Positions 38,306 to 47,867 are shown, counted from the first letter of the stretch. The stretch: DNA of 64,000 nt from Chryseobacterium sp. Bi04 (GCF_918698085.1 NZ_CAKKLP010000009.1:62001-126000), one strand, 5' to 3'. The notes: generated from the letters alone by a model not told the origin. Numbers and translations are program-made.

Positions 38306-38884
38306 ATGCAGGATTTTCTATTCTATTTAAACCTTGGATGGGAGCATATTATTTCCCTTGATGCATTAGACCATCAGCTTTTTGTTCTGGCATTGATTGC
38401 TGTATATTCTTATACTGACTGGAAAAAGATTCTGATTCTTGTAACAGCATTTACCATTGGACACTCTATCACACTGGCTTTAAGTATTCTGGATGTTTTC
38501 AGGGTTCCTTCCGACTGGGTTGAATTTTTAATTCCGTTGACTATTGTTGTAACCTCGCTGGATAATATTGTGATGAAAAATCAAAAGCAAACTTTAATGC
38601 GTGCCAATTATTATCTTGCCTTGATCTTTGGTCTGATCCATGGTATGGGTTTTGCGAATACGGCGAGAGTAATGATTGCAAAAAGCCAGGGTATTGCCAT
38701 TCCGCTTCTTGGTTTCAATATCGGCCTGGAGCTAGGACAAATCATCATTGTTTTTGCAATTTTAATCATTCTTTTTATTTTGCTTAAAATTTTCAAGGTC
38801 AATAAAAAGGATTGGGTATTGTTTGTTTCTTCGGGAGTATTTGCATTATCTCTAAAAATGGCATTGGAAAGAATTCCTTTTTAA
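38306..38884 (+). CDS. HupE/UreJ family membrane protein
   Basis: A 192-residue protein with about six transmembrane helices. Conserved features are GWEHIISLDALDHQLF, TIGHSITLALS and FGLIHGMGFA, typical of HupE/UreJ proteins, some of which transport nickel or cobalt. No hydrogenase or urease gene is nearby. In flavobacteria this gene is commonly next to an M1 peptidase, as here (67 bases downstream), so a link to metal supply for the peptidase is possible but unproven. Confidence 0.85.
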   Translation: MQDFLFYLNLGWEHIISLDALDHQLFVLALIAVYSYTDWKKILILVTAFTIGHSITLALSILDVFRVPSDWVEFLIPLTIVVTSLDNIVMKNQKQTLMRANYYLALIFGLIHGMGFANTARVMIAKSQGIAIPLLGFNIGLELGQIIIVFAILIILFILLKIFKVNKKDWVLFVSSGVFALSLKMALERIPF

Positions 38885-38930
38885 CCTTGAAATATTTTCA
38901 TTATTTCAACAGCTTATTATTATCTTTGAT

Positions 38931-38938
38931 CATTATTA
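38931..38938 (+). promoter_or_regulatory. Candidate -7 box of M1 peptidase gene
   Basis: TATCTTTG matches TAnnTTTG 13 bases before the ATG. No clear -33 TTG is seen at the right spacing. It would give a very short leader. Confidence 0.45.
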
Positions 38939-38951
38939 AATCATTTCGGTT

Positions 38952-41339
38952 ATGAAGCTAAAAGTTGTTATACTTTCACTTTCTGTATTTGCATATACAG
39001 GTTTCACCGCACAAAATATTCAGAATAATCCTGGCAGCAACCACGGAAATAAATTTGAGCAGCTCGGGACCATACTTCCTACACCTAATATTTACAGAAC
39101 AGCTTCAGGAGCTCCGGGACACGGATACTGGCAGAACAGAGCGGATTACAATATCACGGCTTACCTGGATGAAGACAAAAAAAACCTGAAGGGTTCTGAA
39201 ACGATTACCTATTACAATAATTCTCCTGATGATTTGGATTATATCTGGCTTCAGCTAGACGAAAATGAACATTCCAATATCAGAAATGCAGGATATGGAG
39301 CCTCATCTGTACTTCCTTCTTCCACAAACGATCAGAAGCTTAAAGCAACTGAGCTCCCTGTAAAAGACAACGGGTATGGAGTAAACCTTGAAAAAGTAAC
39401 GGATGCCTCCGGAAATCCTCTGAAATATACTGTCAACAAAACGATGATGCGTATAGATCTTCCAAAAGCATTGAAAAAAGGAGAAAAGCTCATCTTTACC
39501 ATAGGCTGGAATTATAATATTTCCAACAGAATAAAAATAGGAGGCCGTGGCGGTTATGAAAACTTTCCCGAAGACGGCAATGATCTTTTTACCATGACGC
39601 AATGGTATCCCAGAATGTGTGTATACAGTGATTTCCAGGGATGGCAAAACCATCAGTTTACGGGAAGAGGTGAATTTGCACTCGTTTTTGGAGATTTTAA
39701 AGTTTCCGTGAATGTTCCGGCAGATCATATTGTGGGCGGAACCGGGGAATGTAAAAATTATGATCAGGTTTTAACTTCCGACCAGTTATCAAGGTATAAA
39801 AAAGCTGAAAGCGCAAGTGAACCTATAGAGATTGTCACTTTGGATGAAGCTAAAAAAGCAGAGAAAAACCATTCAAAACAAAGGAAAACATGGGTTTTTG
39901 AAGCGAATAACGTAAGGGATTTCGCATGGACTTCCTCAAGAAAATTTGTGTGGGACGGAATGCAGGTAACCATTCCTGAAAACAATAATAAGGTAATGGC
40001 TATGAGTTTCTATCCTAAAGAATCTTACGGACTTTACAGAAAGTTTTCCACAAAAGCAGTAGCCCATACCATTAAAACCTATTCGGAATTTACCATTCCC
40101 TATCCTTATCCTGTAGCACAATCTGTGGAAGCAGCCAACGGTATGGAATACCCGATGATCTGTTTCAATTTCGGAAGAACCGAAAAAGACGGAACCTATT
40201 CTGAAGGAACCAAAAATGGAATGATCGGAGTGATCATCCATGAGGTAGGCCACAACTTCTTCCCCATGATCATCAATTCTGATGAGAGACAGTGGGCCTG
40301 GATGGATGAAGGCCTCAATACCTTCACAGAATATCTTACAGAAGAAAAATGGGATAATAAATTCCCATCTAAAAGAGGTCCGGCATGGACGATTGTAGAT
40401 TATATGAAACTTCCGAAGGATCAGCTGGAACCCATCATGAGCAATTCTGAAAACATTGTTCAGTATGGACCCAATGCTTATTCAAAACCGGCGACTGGGC
40501 TGAACATCCTTCGTGAAACCATCATGGGAAGAGAACTTTTTGATAAAGCATTCAAAACCTATGCTAAAAGATGGGCATTCAAACACCCTGAACCTGCTGA
40601 TCTTTTCCGTACTATGGAAGATGCCAGCGGTGAGGATCTTGACTGGTTCTGGAGAGGCTGGTTCTACGGAACGGATCCGGTAGATATTGCCATTGATAAA
40701 GTTACTGCTGCTACTCCTGATCTGGAAACACTAAAAGCAGCTTCCGAGAAAAAATACCAGGTAGAAAGTCCTTTGGTAAACAGCTTCGAAGATATTTCTA
40801 AAATAAGAAACAGAAAGGATAAGAATATTACTTTTTATGTAGATAAAGACAAAGATCTTCAGGACTTCTATTACAGATATGACAGAGGCCAGGAAAAAAT
40901 AGATACCCATAAGGAATACACTGCCAAAACTGAAGGCTCCACTCCTTTGGATGCTAAGGATAAAGAGAAATTCAAAAACCTTACGGCTTATCAGATAGAT
41001 TTTACTAATAAAGGTGGGCTGATCATGCCTATTATCCTTGAGTTTACTTTTGAAGACGGTTCAAAATCTTACGATAAATCATCGGCTCAAATCTGGAGGC
41101 TTAATGAACAGAAGGTTTCCAAGACGTATTATTTTGATAAGAAATTAGTATCTATACAACTTGATCCTATAAAAGAAACAGCTGATATTGATACTTCCAA
41201 TAACTTCTGGAGTAGTACCGGATCCAGCAGCGGAACTTCCAAATTCCAGTTATTTAAACAAAAACAGGAAGCAGGCTCCGTAAGAGGAGGTGCAAACGGA
41301 AAAGTAAATCCGATGCAGGCCTCAGGAAAAAAATCATAA
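38952..41339 (+). CDS. M1 family metallopeptidase (aminopeptidase N-like)
   Basis: A 795-residue exported peptidase with a signal peptide (residues 1-~20). The gluzincin zinc site is HEVGH at 430-434 with Glu453 eighteen residues after the second His (WMDEGLNTF). It lacks the classical GAMEN exopeptidase motif; the equivalent region reads NGMEYP, common in the bacteroidetal branch. It probably trims N-terminal residues from peptides in the periplasm or at the cell surface. It follows the HupE/UreJ gene and ends at a strong terminator. Confidence 0.92.
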   Translation: MKLKVVILSLSVFAYTGFTAQNIQNNPGSNHGNKFEQLGTILPTPNIYRTASGAPGHGYWQNRADYNITAYLDEDKKNLKGSETITYYNNSPDDLDYIWLQLDENEHSNIRNAGYGASSVLPSSTNDQKLKATELPVKDNGYGVNLEKVTDASGNPLKYTVNKTMMRIDLPKALKKGEKLIFTIGWNYNISNRIKIGGRGGYENFPEDGNDLFTMTQWYPRMCVYSDFQGWQNHQFTGRGEFALVFGDFKVSVNVPADHIVGGTGECKNYDQVLTSDQLSRYKKAESASEPIEIVTLDEAKKAEKNHSKQRKTWVFEANNVRDFAWTSSRKFVWDGMQVTIPENNNKVMAMSFYPKESYGLYRKFSTKAVAHTIKTYSEFTIPYPYPVAQSVEAANGMEYPMICFNFGRTEKDGTYSEGTKNGMIGVIIHEVGHNFFPMIINSDERQWAWMDEGLNTFTEYLTEEKWDNKFPSKRGPAWTIVDYMKLPKDQLEPIMSNSENIVQYGPNAYSKPATGLNILRETIMGRELFDKAFKTYAKRWAFKHPEPADLFRTMEDASGEDLDWFWRGWFYGTDPVDIAIDKVTAATPDLETLKAASEKKYQVESPLVNSFEDISKIRNRKDKNITFYVDKDKDLQDFYYRYDRGQEKIDTHKEYTAKTEGSTPLDAKDKEKFKNLTAYQIDFTNKGGLIMPIILEFTFEDGSKSYDKSSAQIWRLNEQKVSKTYYFDKKLVSIQLDPIKETADIDTSNNFWSSTGSSSGTSKFQLFKQKQEAGSVRGGANGKVNPMQASGKKS

Positions 41340-41345
41340 AAAAAT

Positions 41346-41380
41346 AAAAGGTTGTCTTAAACAGGAGGCAACCTTTTTTC
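41346..41380 (+). terminator. Terminator after M1 peptidase gene
   Basis: AAAAGGTTG / CAACCTTTT with a 14-nt loop and a TTTTTT tail, 7 bases past the stop. Confidence 0.85.
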
Positions 41381-41463
41381 TTATAAAACAGCTTCATCAT
41401 TTTCGGTTAAAGCCCAAAATCTGCGGGAGCTGTATAATCTGTGGGAAACTTTACTAGGAAAAA

Positions 41464-42162
41464 TTAATTCAGATAAGCTTTTAAAGAATTTTTATATGTT
41501 CTCCCAAGCGGAAGTTTCTCCCCGTCTTTAAGATATACATTCGCGGTATCATAAGAACTGATATGAGAGGACAATACGATATAGGATTTGTGAATCCTTA
41601 TAAAGCCTAAGTTTTGAAACTTTTCTTCGAAATTAGACATTCGCTCAAGGATCATATATTTTTTCAAATGGGTAATCAGGATGATATATTCTCCAAATCC
41701 TTGAATCCATTTGATATCTTCCAGTAAAACTTTATTCATGATATAATTGGATTTGAACATAATAAAGTCTTCCTTCTTTTGATCTTCCGTAGATTTTTTA
41801 AACTGAAGAAAATCCTTTGCTTTGGTCACTGCTTTTCTAAAAGTCTCAAAGTCTACCGGTTTTACCAGGTAATGAACGACATCAAGTTCAAAAGCTTTTA
41901 CAGCATACTGGGTTTCCAGTGTAAGAAATATACACAGGGGTTTATAGGGAAGCTGAAGTAAAAGTTCAATTCCGTTGATATAGGGCATATTAATATCCAG
42001 AATCACAAGGTCTACTCTATTTTCCTTCAGGTATTCAAGGGCATCCTGAGGATTCTGAAATACTTCCAGCAGATCGACATCTTCCATCCGCTCACAATAA
42101 TGCCGGATCAGTTCTAATGCCGGATATTCATCATCTACACTTACAATCGTCAGGTTGGCCAT
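41464..42162 (-). CDS. LytTR-family response regulator
   Basis: A 232-residue regulator. The receiver domain (residues ~1-120) has the acidic pair Asp10-Asp11, the phosphoacceptor Asp56 (VILDINMP) and a Lys in HYLVKPVDFE. A LytTR DNA-binding domain follows (~135-232; WIQGFGEYIILIT, FIRIHKSYIV). It overlaps the histidine kinase gene by one base, so the pair is translationally coupled. The divergent DUF2490-CitMHS genes are the likely targets by position; this is inference. Confidence 0.9.
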   Translation of the reverse strand: MANLTIVSVDDEYPALELIRHYCERMEDVDLLEVFQNPQDALEYLKENRVDLVILDINMPYINGIELLLQLPYKPLCIFLTLETQYAVKAFELDVVHYLVKPVDFETFRKAVTKAKDFLQFKKSTEDQKKEDFIMFKSNYIMNKVLLEDIKWIQGFGEYIILITHLKKYMILERMSNFEEKFQNLGFIRIHKSYIVLSSHISSYDTANVYLKDGEKLPLGRTYKNSLKAYLN

Positions 42163-43268
42163 TACAGTTTAATTTTTAATATAGTCTGATACATATTGTT
42201 TTCCATACTTTCGGATATAAAAGTAAATCTTTCAGGATAATATTTTTTCAAAATACTGATCACCGCCTCATTTCCCAGCCCACTATCATTAAGATTACTG
42301 ACCAGCGTCCTGTTTTGGGCAACGGAATTTCTGATATCGAATAAAAATTCATGATTCTCTATTGTATAGCTTAGTTTTATAAAGCTTCCCGCTTCTATAC
42401 CCACCGCAGAGTGTTTTAATGCATTTTCAAATAAGGTAAGGCAAACAGACGGTGGTATTTCAATCAGGTCCAGGGTTTCTTCATCTTCAATATCAAAACT
42501 GATATCCAGCAGGTTATTATATTTCAGCTGATAGAGCCCTTTGAGAGACTGGATCGAAGAAAATTCCTGTGAGATCGTAATATATTCTTTATTGGTGTCA
42601 TAAATGACATATTGAAGTAATTTACTCAGGTGCAAAATAGATTCTGAGGTATTTTCGGATGGGGTAATACTTTTGGAATAAATATTATTAAGTGTATTCA
42701 ATAAAAAATGAGGATTCAGTTTGGATTTCAGGAGATCAAGATACAGCTGATCTTTCTCTTCACCCAGATTTTTAAAATCCTGCTCAATAAGAAATTTATC
42801 TTTTGTTATTCCCAAAAATGAAGCAACAAGAATCACAATCCCCTGGGCAGTATATACATTGTACAGAAATTTAGTATTGGAGAGGGTTTCATTAAACTTC
42901 ATATTAAATACAGCAGGTTCCAGTAAAATTCTGAAAAGGCTTGAAACCAGAAAACATATCAAAGCATACAGAATAAATTCCGGGTATTTATTGGAAAGGT
43001 AAAACTGGGGAACCAGATAAAAATAGACCAGATAATAGATTCCTATATTCAGAATAAATGCAAACAATACGCTCCATATCAATTCCGGAACATCTAAAAA
43101 GTAGTTTTCGGTGAAAAAAATAATAGCCAGGAACACCAAAAAGAAAAAAATATGCTGAAACCTCAGCAAAAATCCCCAGTGGTATTTCATGAGCGTTTCC
43201 AAAACCTTCGCATTAAATAAGATCCTGAAAACCAATAATATAAATATGATATTTATCAGTAAAAACAT
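42162..43268 (-). CDS. LytS-like sensor histidine kinase
   Basis: A 368-residue kinase with five or six transmembrane helices (residues ~1-155) and no extracellular sensor domain. The His_kinase domain has the phosphorylated His187 in LNPHFLLNTLNNIYSKS. The HATPase region has ENALKHS and a short G-box (SGLGNEAV). This is the usual partner of LytTR regulators in Bacteroidota. The signal is unknown; the neighbouring citrate/dicarboxylate transporters suggest a nutritional cue. Confidence 0.9.
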   Translation of the reverse strand: MFLLINIIFILLVFRILFNAKVLETLMKYHWGFLLRFQHIFFFLVFLAIIFFTENYFLDVPELIWSVLFAFILNIGIYYLVYFYLVPQFYLSNKYPEFILYALICFLVSSLFRILLEPAVFNMKFNETLSNTKFLYNVYTAQGIVILVASFLGITKDKFLIEQDFKNLGEEKDQLYLDLLKSKLNPHFLLNTLNNIYSKSITPSENTSESILHLSKLLQYVIYDTNKEYITISQEFSSIQSLKGLYQLKYNNLLDISFDIEDEETLDLIEIPPSVCLTLFENALKHSAVGIEAGSFIKLSYTIENHEFLFDIRNSVAQNRTLVSNLNDSGLGNEAVISILKKYYPERFTFISESMENNMYQTILKIKL

Positions 43269-43383
43269 CCGGTTAAATGAATTTTCCCATTTTTCAAATA
43301 TAGCATCTTTTTACGCCAGATTGCAGTTCACTGATAAAAACAGCCATTGATTGAAAAATAAATTCCCGGCTTCTTCTTATAAA

Positions 43384-43391
43384 TATATTTG
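43384..43391 (+). promoter_or_regulatory. Candidate -7 box of the DUF2490-CitMHS operon
   Basis: TATATTTG, 28 bases before the DUF2490 ATG. No good -33 box lies at 19-base spacing, which would fit an activator-dependent promoter. Confidence 0.45.
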
Positions 43392-43419
43392 AGACATCGG
43401 GATATTAATCAAATCTTAC

Positions 43420-44112
43420 ATGAAAATTAAATTACAATTAATTATAATCATAGTATTGGGATTCAGCAGGCTTGTTGATGCACAAAGCCGTGATAACTAC
43501 AATATGTGGTTTCAGTACTTAATGTCAGCAAAACTGACTGATAAAAATACTTTGACAGCACTTTCTCAATACCGTTCTTTTGATATGGCTTATGATACAA
43601 GGCTTTTCCTGATCTCTGCCTATGTAGATTATGAAGTAGCCAATGAGGTACGCCCTGCGGTGGGAGCTATGTTTTTGGTTCTGGACTCTTATCGCTCAGA
43701 CAGCTCTAAAAAAGAAAGGTATGAAAAAAGACCTTTCCAGCAGGTATCACTGGGAGGTAATATAGGAAGAACATCTATTTCTCACCGTTTCCGTGTGGAA
43801 GAACGTTTTATAAGCAATCCGGACGAATTTATCGTAAGACTGCGTTATCTTATTTCTCTGAGAATTCCTTTCAACAGAGCCGGAGAAAAAGAAAAGCTGT
43901 ACGGTATTCTGAAAAATGAAATCAGGATGAATGTCGTGAAAGAAGACCCATTTGACAGCAATCGTCTGACAGCAGGAATAGGTATAAAAACCGGAAAAAA
44001 TTCCGCAATAGAAGTTGCATTTATCAACCAGCTGGAAACCGGGTCTACCAGTAACTATGCCTATATCGGCTATAGAAACAGCTTCGACTGGAGAAAAAAC
44101 AAAAACAAATAA
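43420..44112 (+). CDS. DUF2490 family outer-membrane-like protein
   Basis: A 230-residue protein with a signal peptide (residues 1-~21, ending LVDAQ). The mature part is a run of amphipathic beta strands (QVSLGGNIGRTSISHRFRVE, FIVRLRYLISLRIPF) with a C-terminal aromatic/charged end, as expected of DUF2490 barrels in the outer membrane. Function unknown. It is followed 19 bases later by the CitMHS transporter gene, so a role as an outer-membrane channel for the same substrate is plausible, but this is inference. Confidence 0.8.
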   Translation: MKIKLQLIIIIVLGFSRLVDAQSRDNYNMWFQYLMSAKLTDKNTLTALSQYRSFDMAYDTRLFLISAYVDYEVANEVRPAVGAMFLVLDSYRSDSSKKERYEKRPFQQVSLGGNIGRTSISHRFRVEERFISNPDEFIVRLRYLISLRIPFNRAGEKEKLYGILKNEIRMNVVKEDPFDSNRLTAGIGIKTGKNSAIEVAFINQLETGSTSNYAYIGYRNSFDWRKNKNK

Positions 44113-44131
44113 TCTAAATACACTCATTACT

Positions 44132-45418
44132 ATGCTTACATTCCTTGGGTTTCTGATGATCATCATCTTTATGGTGCTTATCATGAATAAAAAAATGACT
44201 CCGCTTACCGCCCTGGTGATTATCCCTGTCACAGTGGCATTATTTGCTGGTTTCGGCCCTCATCTGGGTGAAATGATGAAAAACGGAGTCAAGGAAATAG
44301 CTCTTACGGGCGTTATGCTGATCTTTGCCATACTTTATTTCAGCTTAATGATAGACACCGGACTTTTTGAGCCGTTGGTGAATCTTATTTTAAAAGCCGT
44401 TGGAGATAATCCTATCAAAACCACTATAGGAACAGCTATTCTTACCACACTGGTTTCATTGGACGGTGACGGTTCTTCTACTTATATTATTGTAGTGGCT
44501 GCCATGTTACCTCTTTACAAAAAACAAGGAATAAACCCACTGGTCTTAACCTGTATTATCATGCTGGCCGGAGGAATTATGAATATTCTTCCATGGGGCG
44601 GCCCTACAGCCAGAGTAATGAGCTCCCTGAAGCTGGGGCACACAGAAATTTTTGTACCTATGATTCCTATTATGGTACTGGGAATTGCCTGGGTTATATT
44701 TGTAGCCTATATTCTGGGAAGAAAGGAAAAGAAAAGAATTGCAAAACATGGGAAGTATACCCGTTATGCAGCCAGTGATATTACCGGTGAGTCGGATCCT
44801 AGGCTCCTGCGTCCCAAACTGATTTGGGTGAATCTCTGCCTTACCATTGTTCTTCTTACCGTTATGATTTTAGATATCGTTCCGCTGGGAATTGCCTTTA
44901 TGATTGCTTTCTGTATAGCTTCTGTTATCAATTATCCTAAACTGAAAGACCAGCAGAAAATCATGTCTAAACATGCAGGAAATGCTTTATCGGTAGCAGG
45001 AATGATCTTTGGTGCAGGAATTTTCACCGGAATTCTTAACGGATCAGGTATTATGCAGGCAATGGGTAACAGCATGATAGAAATCGTTCCTAAAAGCTGG
45101 GGAGGTTATTTGAATATTATCACGGCTGTATTCAGTGTTCCTCTTACCTTTTTCCTGACCAATGACGCCTACTATTTTGGGATATTACCCATTGTTGAAG
45201 CTACGGGACATCAGTTGGGCATTGCTCCCGATATTCTTGGGAGGGCAAGTCTTGTGGGGCAGGCTTCCCATCTGCTCAGTCCGTTGGTTCCTTCCACCTA
45301 TTTATTGGTGTCATTGGCCGGGGTAGAATATTCAGACCACCTGAAATATACGTTGAAATGGGCTATCGGGTCTTCGGTGATCATGTTGCTGGGCGCTCTC
45401 CTTCTCGGGACCATCTGA
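44132..45418 (+). CDS. CitMHS family citrate-metal transporter
   Basis: A 428-residue inner-membrane protein with about 12 helices: FLGFLMIIIFMVLIMNKKM at the N-terminus and the CitMHS signature around LVSLDGDGSSTYIIVVAAML. Characterised members (Bacillus CitM/CitH) import citrate complexed with divalent metal ions in symport with protons. I use the ATG at 44132; an upstream in-frame start would lie inside the DUF2490 gene. The LytS/LytTR pair is divergently encoded next to it. Confidence 0.88.
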   Translation: MLTFLGFLMIIIFMVLIMNKKMTPLTALVIIPVTVALFAGFGPHLGEMMKNGVKEIALTGVMLIFAILYFSLMIDTGLFEPLVNLILKAVGDNPIKTTIGTAILTTLVSLDGDGSSTYIIVVAAMLPLYKKQGINPLVLTCIIMLAGGIMNILPWGGPTARVMSSLKLGHTEIFVPMIPIMVLGIAWVIFVAYILGRKEKKRIAKHGKYTRYAASDITGESDPRLLRPKLIWVNLCLTIVLLTVMILDIVPLGIAFMIAFCIASVINYPKLKDQQKIMSKHAGNALSVAGMIFGAGIFTGILNGSGIMQAMGNSMIEIVPKSWGGYLNIITAVFSVPLTFFLTNDAYYFGILPIVEATGHQLGIAPDILGRASLVGQASHLLSPLVPSTYLLVSLAGVEYSDHLKYTLKWAIGSSVIMLLGALLLGTI

Positions 45419-45472
45419 TCTGTTTTTTTTCATAATTATTAAGTTTCAACGTTATAATGATGCCCTAGTTTA

Positions 45473-45480
45473 TATATTTG
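45473..45480 (+). promoter_or_regulatory. Candidate -7 box of the dicarboxylate symporter gene
   Basis: TATATTTG, 28 bases before the ATG at 45509 and 54 bases after the CitMHS stop, suggesting separate transcription. Confidence 0.45.
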
Positions 45481-45508
45481 TTGTATAAAGACCGCATATC
45501 TTCCACGA

Positions 45509-46735
45509 ATGAATCTCTTACAGTCTCAAAAAACATTTACCGGCAGGTACCTGAAAAATCTTACCTTATATGTATTCACAGCCATTGTAGGCGGAGTACT
45601 GACAGGTCATTATGCTCCGGAAGCAAGCATAAAGCTGGGCGTGGTAAGCCGGTATTTCTTCATCATTCTGGAGTCTATTATCCTACCCATTATTTTTATG
45701 GCAATTATGTACGGGATATGCCAGCTTTCTGATATTAAAAATGCAACACGCATCGTATGGCAAACGATTTTATATTTTCTTATCATCAGCTCAATAGCTA
45801 TTGTACTGGGATTTATCTTTGGCTCCATCATACAGCCGGGCGCTGACACAGGCATTAATACCAGCAAAATCAATACGTCTCTTCCCAAAACTTTCGAAAT
45901 AAAAGATGGAAAAATTTCTACCATTTTATACCTGAACAGACACGGCCTATTTCTTATTCTGTCCATAGTCCTGGGAATATCCATGAATCTTTCAAAAGGA
46001 AGGGATCGCTTTTTGAAACTGCTGGATCAGGGACTAGGTATTTTTTACACGTTCATCAAATATCTCTACCTTGTTCTTCCCATTATCATCTTTTGTAATA
46101 TTGCTTACGGAGTGGCTATCTATGGGATCAATACCCTGTTGCCGCTTAGTAAAGTGGTGGCTACGGTATACCTGGCAGACATTGTATTTATTTTCGGAAT
46201 ATTAGGATTGATCTCCTACCTTTTCAAATTCAACCTGTTGAAATTCCTGCTTAATATAAAGGAGGAAATTATCCTGGTCATTACTACCTCTACTTCCAAA
46301 ACAGCATTCCCCTTAATTTTTGAAAAAATGGAATCTGAAGGCTACAGCAGGAAGATTTTAAGATTTATTATTCCTTTAGGCTATAACTTTAACCTGGCAG
46401 GAGCCTGTATCTATATTTCTGTAACCTGTTGTTTCCTTGTTCAGTTTTATAATATATCACTGACGATCAATGATTATATCTGGCTGTTTATCATTATTTC
46501 TTTCACCTCAAAAACAGCTTCCGGAGTTCCCGGTTCCGGATTTTTAGCCCTTATATTTACCCTGAACAGATTTGGAAAAATACCCCTTACAGATTTAGCC
46601 CTGCTTTACAGCGTAGACCGTTTTATGAATGAAGCCAGATCAGTCACCAACTTTATAGGCATTGCAGTAGCCGGAGCCATTATTTCAAAATTCAACCAGC
46701 AGCAGAAAAAAAGTTCTACCATAATTTCAACATAA
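45509..46735 (+). CDS. Dicarboxylate/amino acid:cation symporter (DAACS family)
   Basis: A 408-residue glutamate-transporter-type protein with eight helices and two re-entrant loops. The HP1 serine-rich motif is TTSTSKTAFP, the helix-7 motif is PLGYNFNLAGACIY, and HP2 is SKTASGVPGSGFL. Members import C4-dicarboxylates or acidic amino acids with protons or sodium. The helix-7 sequence deviates from the canonical NMDGT, so the ion coupling may differ. Its position downstream of CitMHS suggests an organic acid uptake locus. Confidence 0.88.
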   Translation: MNLLQSQKTFTGRYLKNLTLYVFTAIVGGVLTGHYAPEASIKLGVVSRYFFIILESIILPIIFMAIMYGICQLSDIKNATRIVWQTILYFLIISSIAIVLGFIFGSIIQPGADTGINTSKINTSLPKTFEIKDGKISTILYLNRHGLFLILSIVLGISMNLSKGRDRFLKLLDQGLGIFYTFIKYLYLVLPIIIFCNIAYGVAIYGINTLLPLSKVVATVYLADIVFIFGILGLISYLFKFNLLKFLLNIKEEIILVITTSTSKTAFPLIFEKMESEGYSRKILRFIIPLGYNFNLAGACIYISVTCCFLVQFYNISLTINDYIWLFIIISFTSKTASGVPGSGFLALIFTLNRFGKIPLTDLALLYSVDRFMNEARSVTNFIGIAVAGAIISKFNQQQKKSSTIIST

Positions 46736-46810
46736 TAACCTATCATAGATGTAAAGGCTTAATCAAATGTAACTTTTTGAAAATCAATACTACTTATCAG
46801 CAAAAAAGCT

Positions 46811-47533
46811 ATGAAAACATTTCTCATCCTTTTGCTCATAAGCAGTACTCATTTATTTTCCCAAAAACTGCTTACTCCATCCAATAGTGGTATTGATCCA
46901 CAACTGATACAGGACGAAACATCCGAAGCGGTATGGTACGCTGAAAATGCCGGCAAAAAAATAGAAATCGGGAACATTACGACCCAGATTAAAAAATTAA
47001 ACGCAACAGATCTGCTCATCATGACAACCGTAAAAATGAAGCAGACTCCCAATACCCATTGGGTAGATTCCACCCTTGTGAAAACAGCCAATCTTCAGCC
47101 GATACGCCATTCATCCTTTAATATGAACCGCGATATGGTTTTTACCTACCACAAAAACAAAGTAACCGGGTATTATCTTGATAAGAAAACTCAGAAAAAA
47201 GATGATATTGACATGCCTGCTAGCCATTATTTTGACAGCAGCACTTATCCGACGCTGATCAGATTTCTACCCCTGAAAGAAAAGTATACCGCAGAAATTT
47301 CCATTTTTGACTATAATCCCAATGCAACAAAAAAAGGAATAATGAAAGCCTACATCCAAAGTGTAGAAAAAGGGGACTATCAGCATAAAAAAGTATGGAT
47401 CGTAAAAACCGCTGACGACATTACAGAAAAAACAACGACTGTAACCTATTATATTGATTCTGAAACACGGAAAATCCTCAAACAGGACATTGAATCGGGA
47501 ACAAGAAAAATGTCAATAGAAACAATACAATAA
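46811..47533 (+). CDS. Exported beta-rich protein, DUF3108-like
   Basis: A 240-residue protein with a signal peptide (residues 1-~17, ending HLFSQ). The mature part is beta-strand rich with motifs such as NTHWVDSTLVKTANLQP, KKVWIVKTADD and VTYYIDSETRKILK, resembling DUF3108-type periplasmic or outer-membrane-associated domains. I am not certain of the family. It stands alone 75 bases after the symporter gene. Role unknown. Confidence 0.65.
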   Translation: MKTFLILLLISSTHLFSQKLLTPSNSGIDPQLIQDETSEAVWYAENAGKKIEIGNITTQIKKLNATDLLIMTTVKMKQTPNTHWVDSTLVKTANLQPIRHSSFNMNRDMVFTYHKNKVTGYYLDKKTQKKDDIDMPASHYFDSSTYPTLIRFLPLKEKYTAEISIFDYNPNATKKGIMKAYIQSVEKGDYQHKKVWIVKTADDITEKTTTVTYYIDSETRKILKQDIESGTRKMSIETIQ

Positions 47534-47620
47534 ATAAAAAAATATCATTTAATGCCTGATAACCAAATCATTATTTTCAAAAAAAACACAAAAACATATC
47601 ACGCATTAAGGAAAAATATT

Positions 47621-47628
47621 TATATTTG
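47621..47628 (+). promoter_or_regulatory. Candidate -7 box of peptide gene 3
   Basis: TATATTTG, 77 bases before the ATG of the Cys-rich peptide gene, implying a ~70-base leader. Confidence 0.5.
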
Positions 47629-47705
47629 ATCCACTAAACACCAAATGTCAAAAACCTGATTGACGTTAAATGTTCAGGAATTGTACACCTTATATATTAT
47701 TAACT

Positions 47706-47840
47706 ATGAAAAATGCTAAATTATTAAGCAGAGATGCTCAGAAATCAATCAACGGCGGCGCTATAGGACGCTTTTGCTGTGAATACAACTACAAAGGACA
47801 ATGTATCCTATGGATTGGGCCTGGACAATATTGCCCATAG
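47706..47840 (+). CDS. Bacteriocin-like double-glycine leader peptide 3 (44 aa)
   Basis: A 44-residue peptide. The leader MKNAKLLSRDAQKSINGG (1-18) ends in GG at the same position as peptides 1 and 2 at 19949 and 20295. The core (19-44) has four Cys (24, 25, 33, 43) and ends QYCP, close to QCP in peptide 2. It has its own promoter box and a strong terminator. It is too short for default gene callers. No dedicated transporter is in the window. Activity is unknown. Confidence 0.8.
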   Translation: MKNAKLLSRDAQKSINGGAIGRFCCEYNYKGQCILWIGPGQYCP

Positions 47841-47867
47841 TAAAAAACCAATTCATAGTGTTCAATA

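Noticed and set aside
44015..44131. Upstream start for the CitMHS gene
   Set aside because: It lies inside the DUF2490 coding region and adds 39 polar residues before the first membrane helix.
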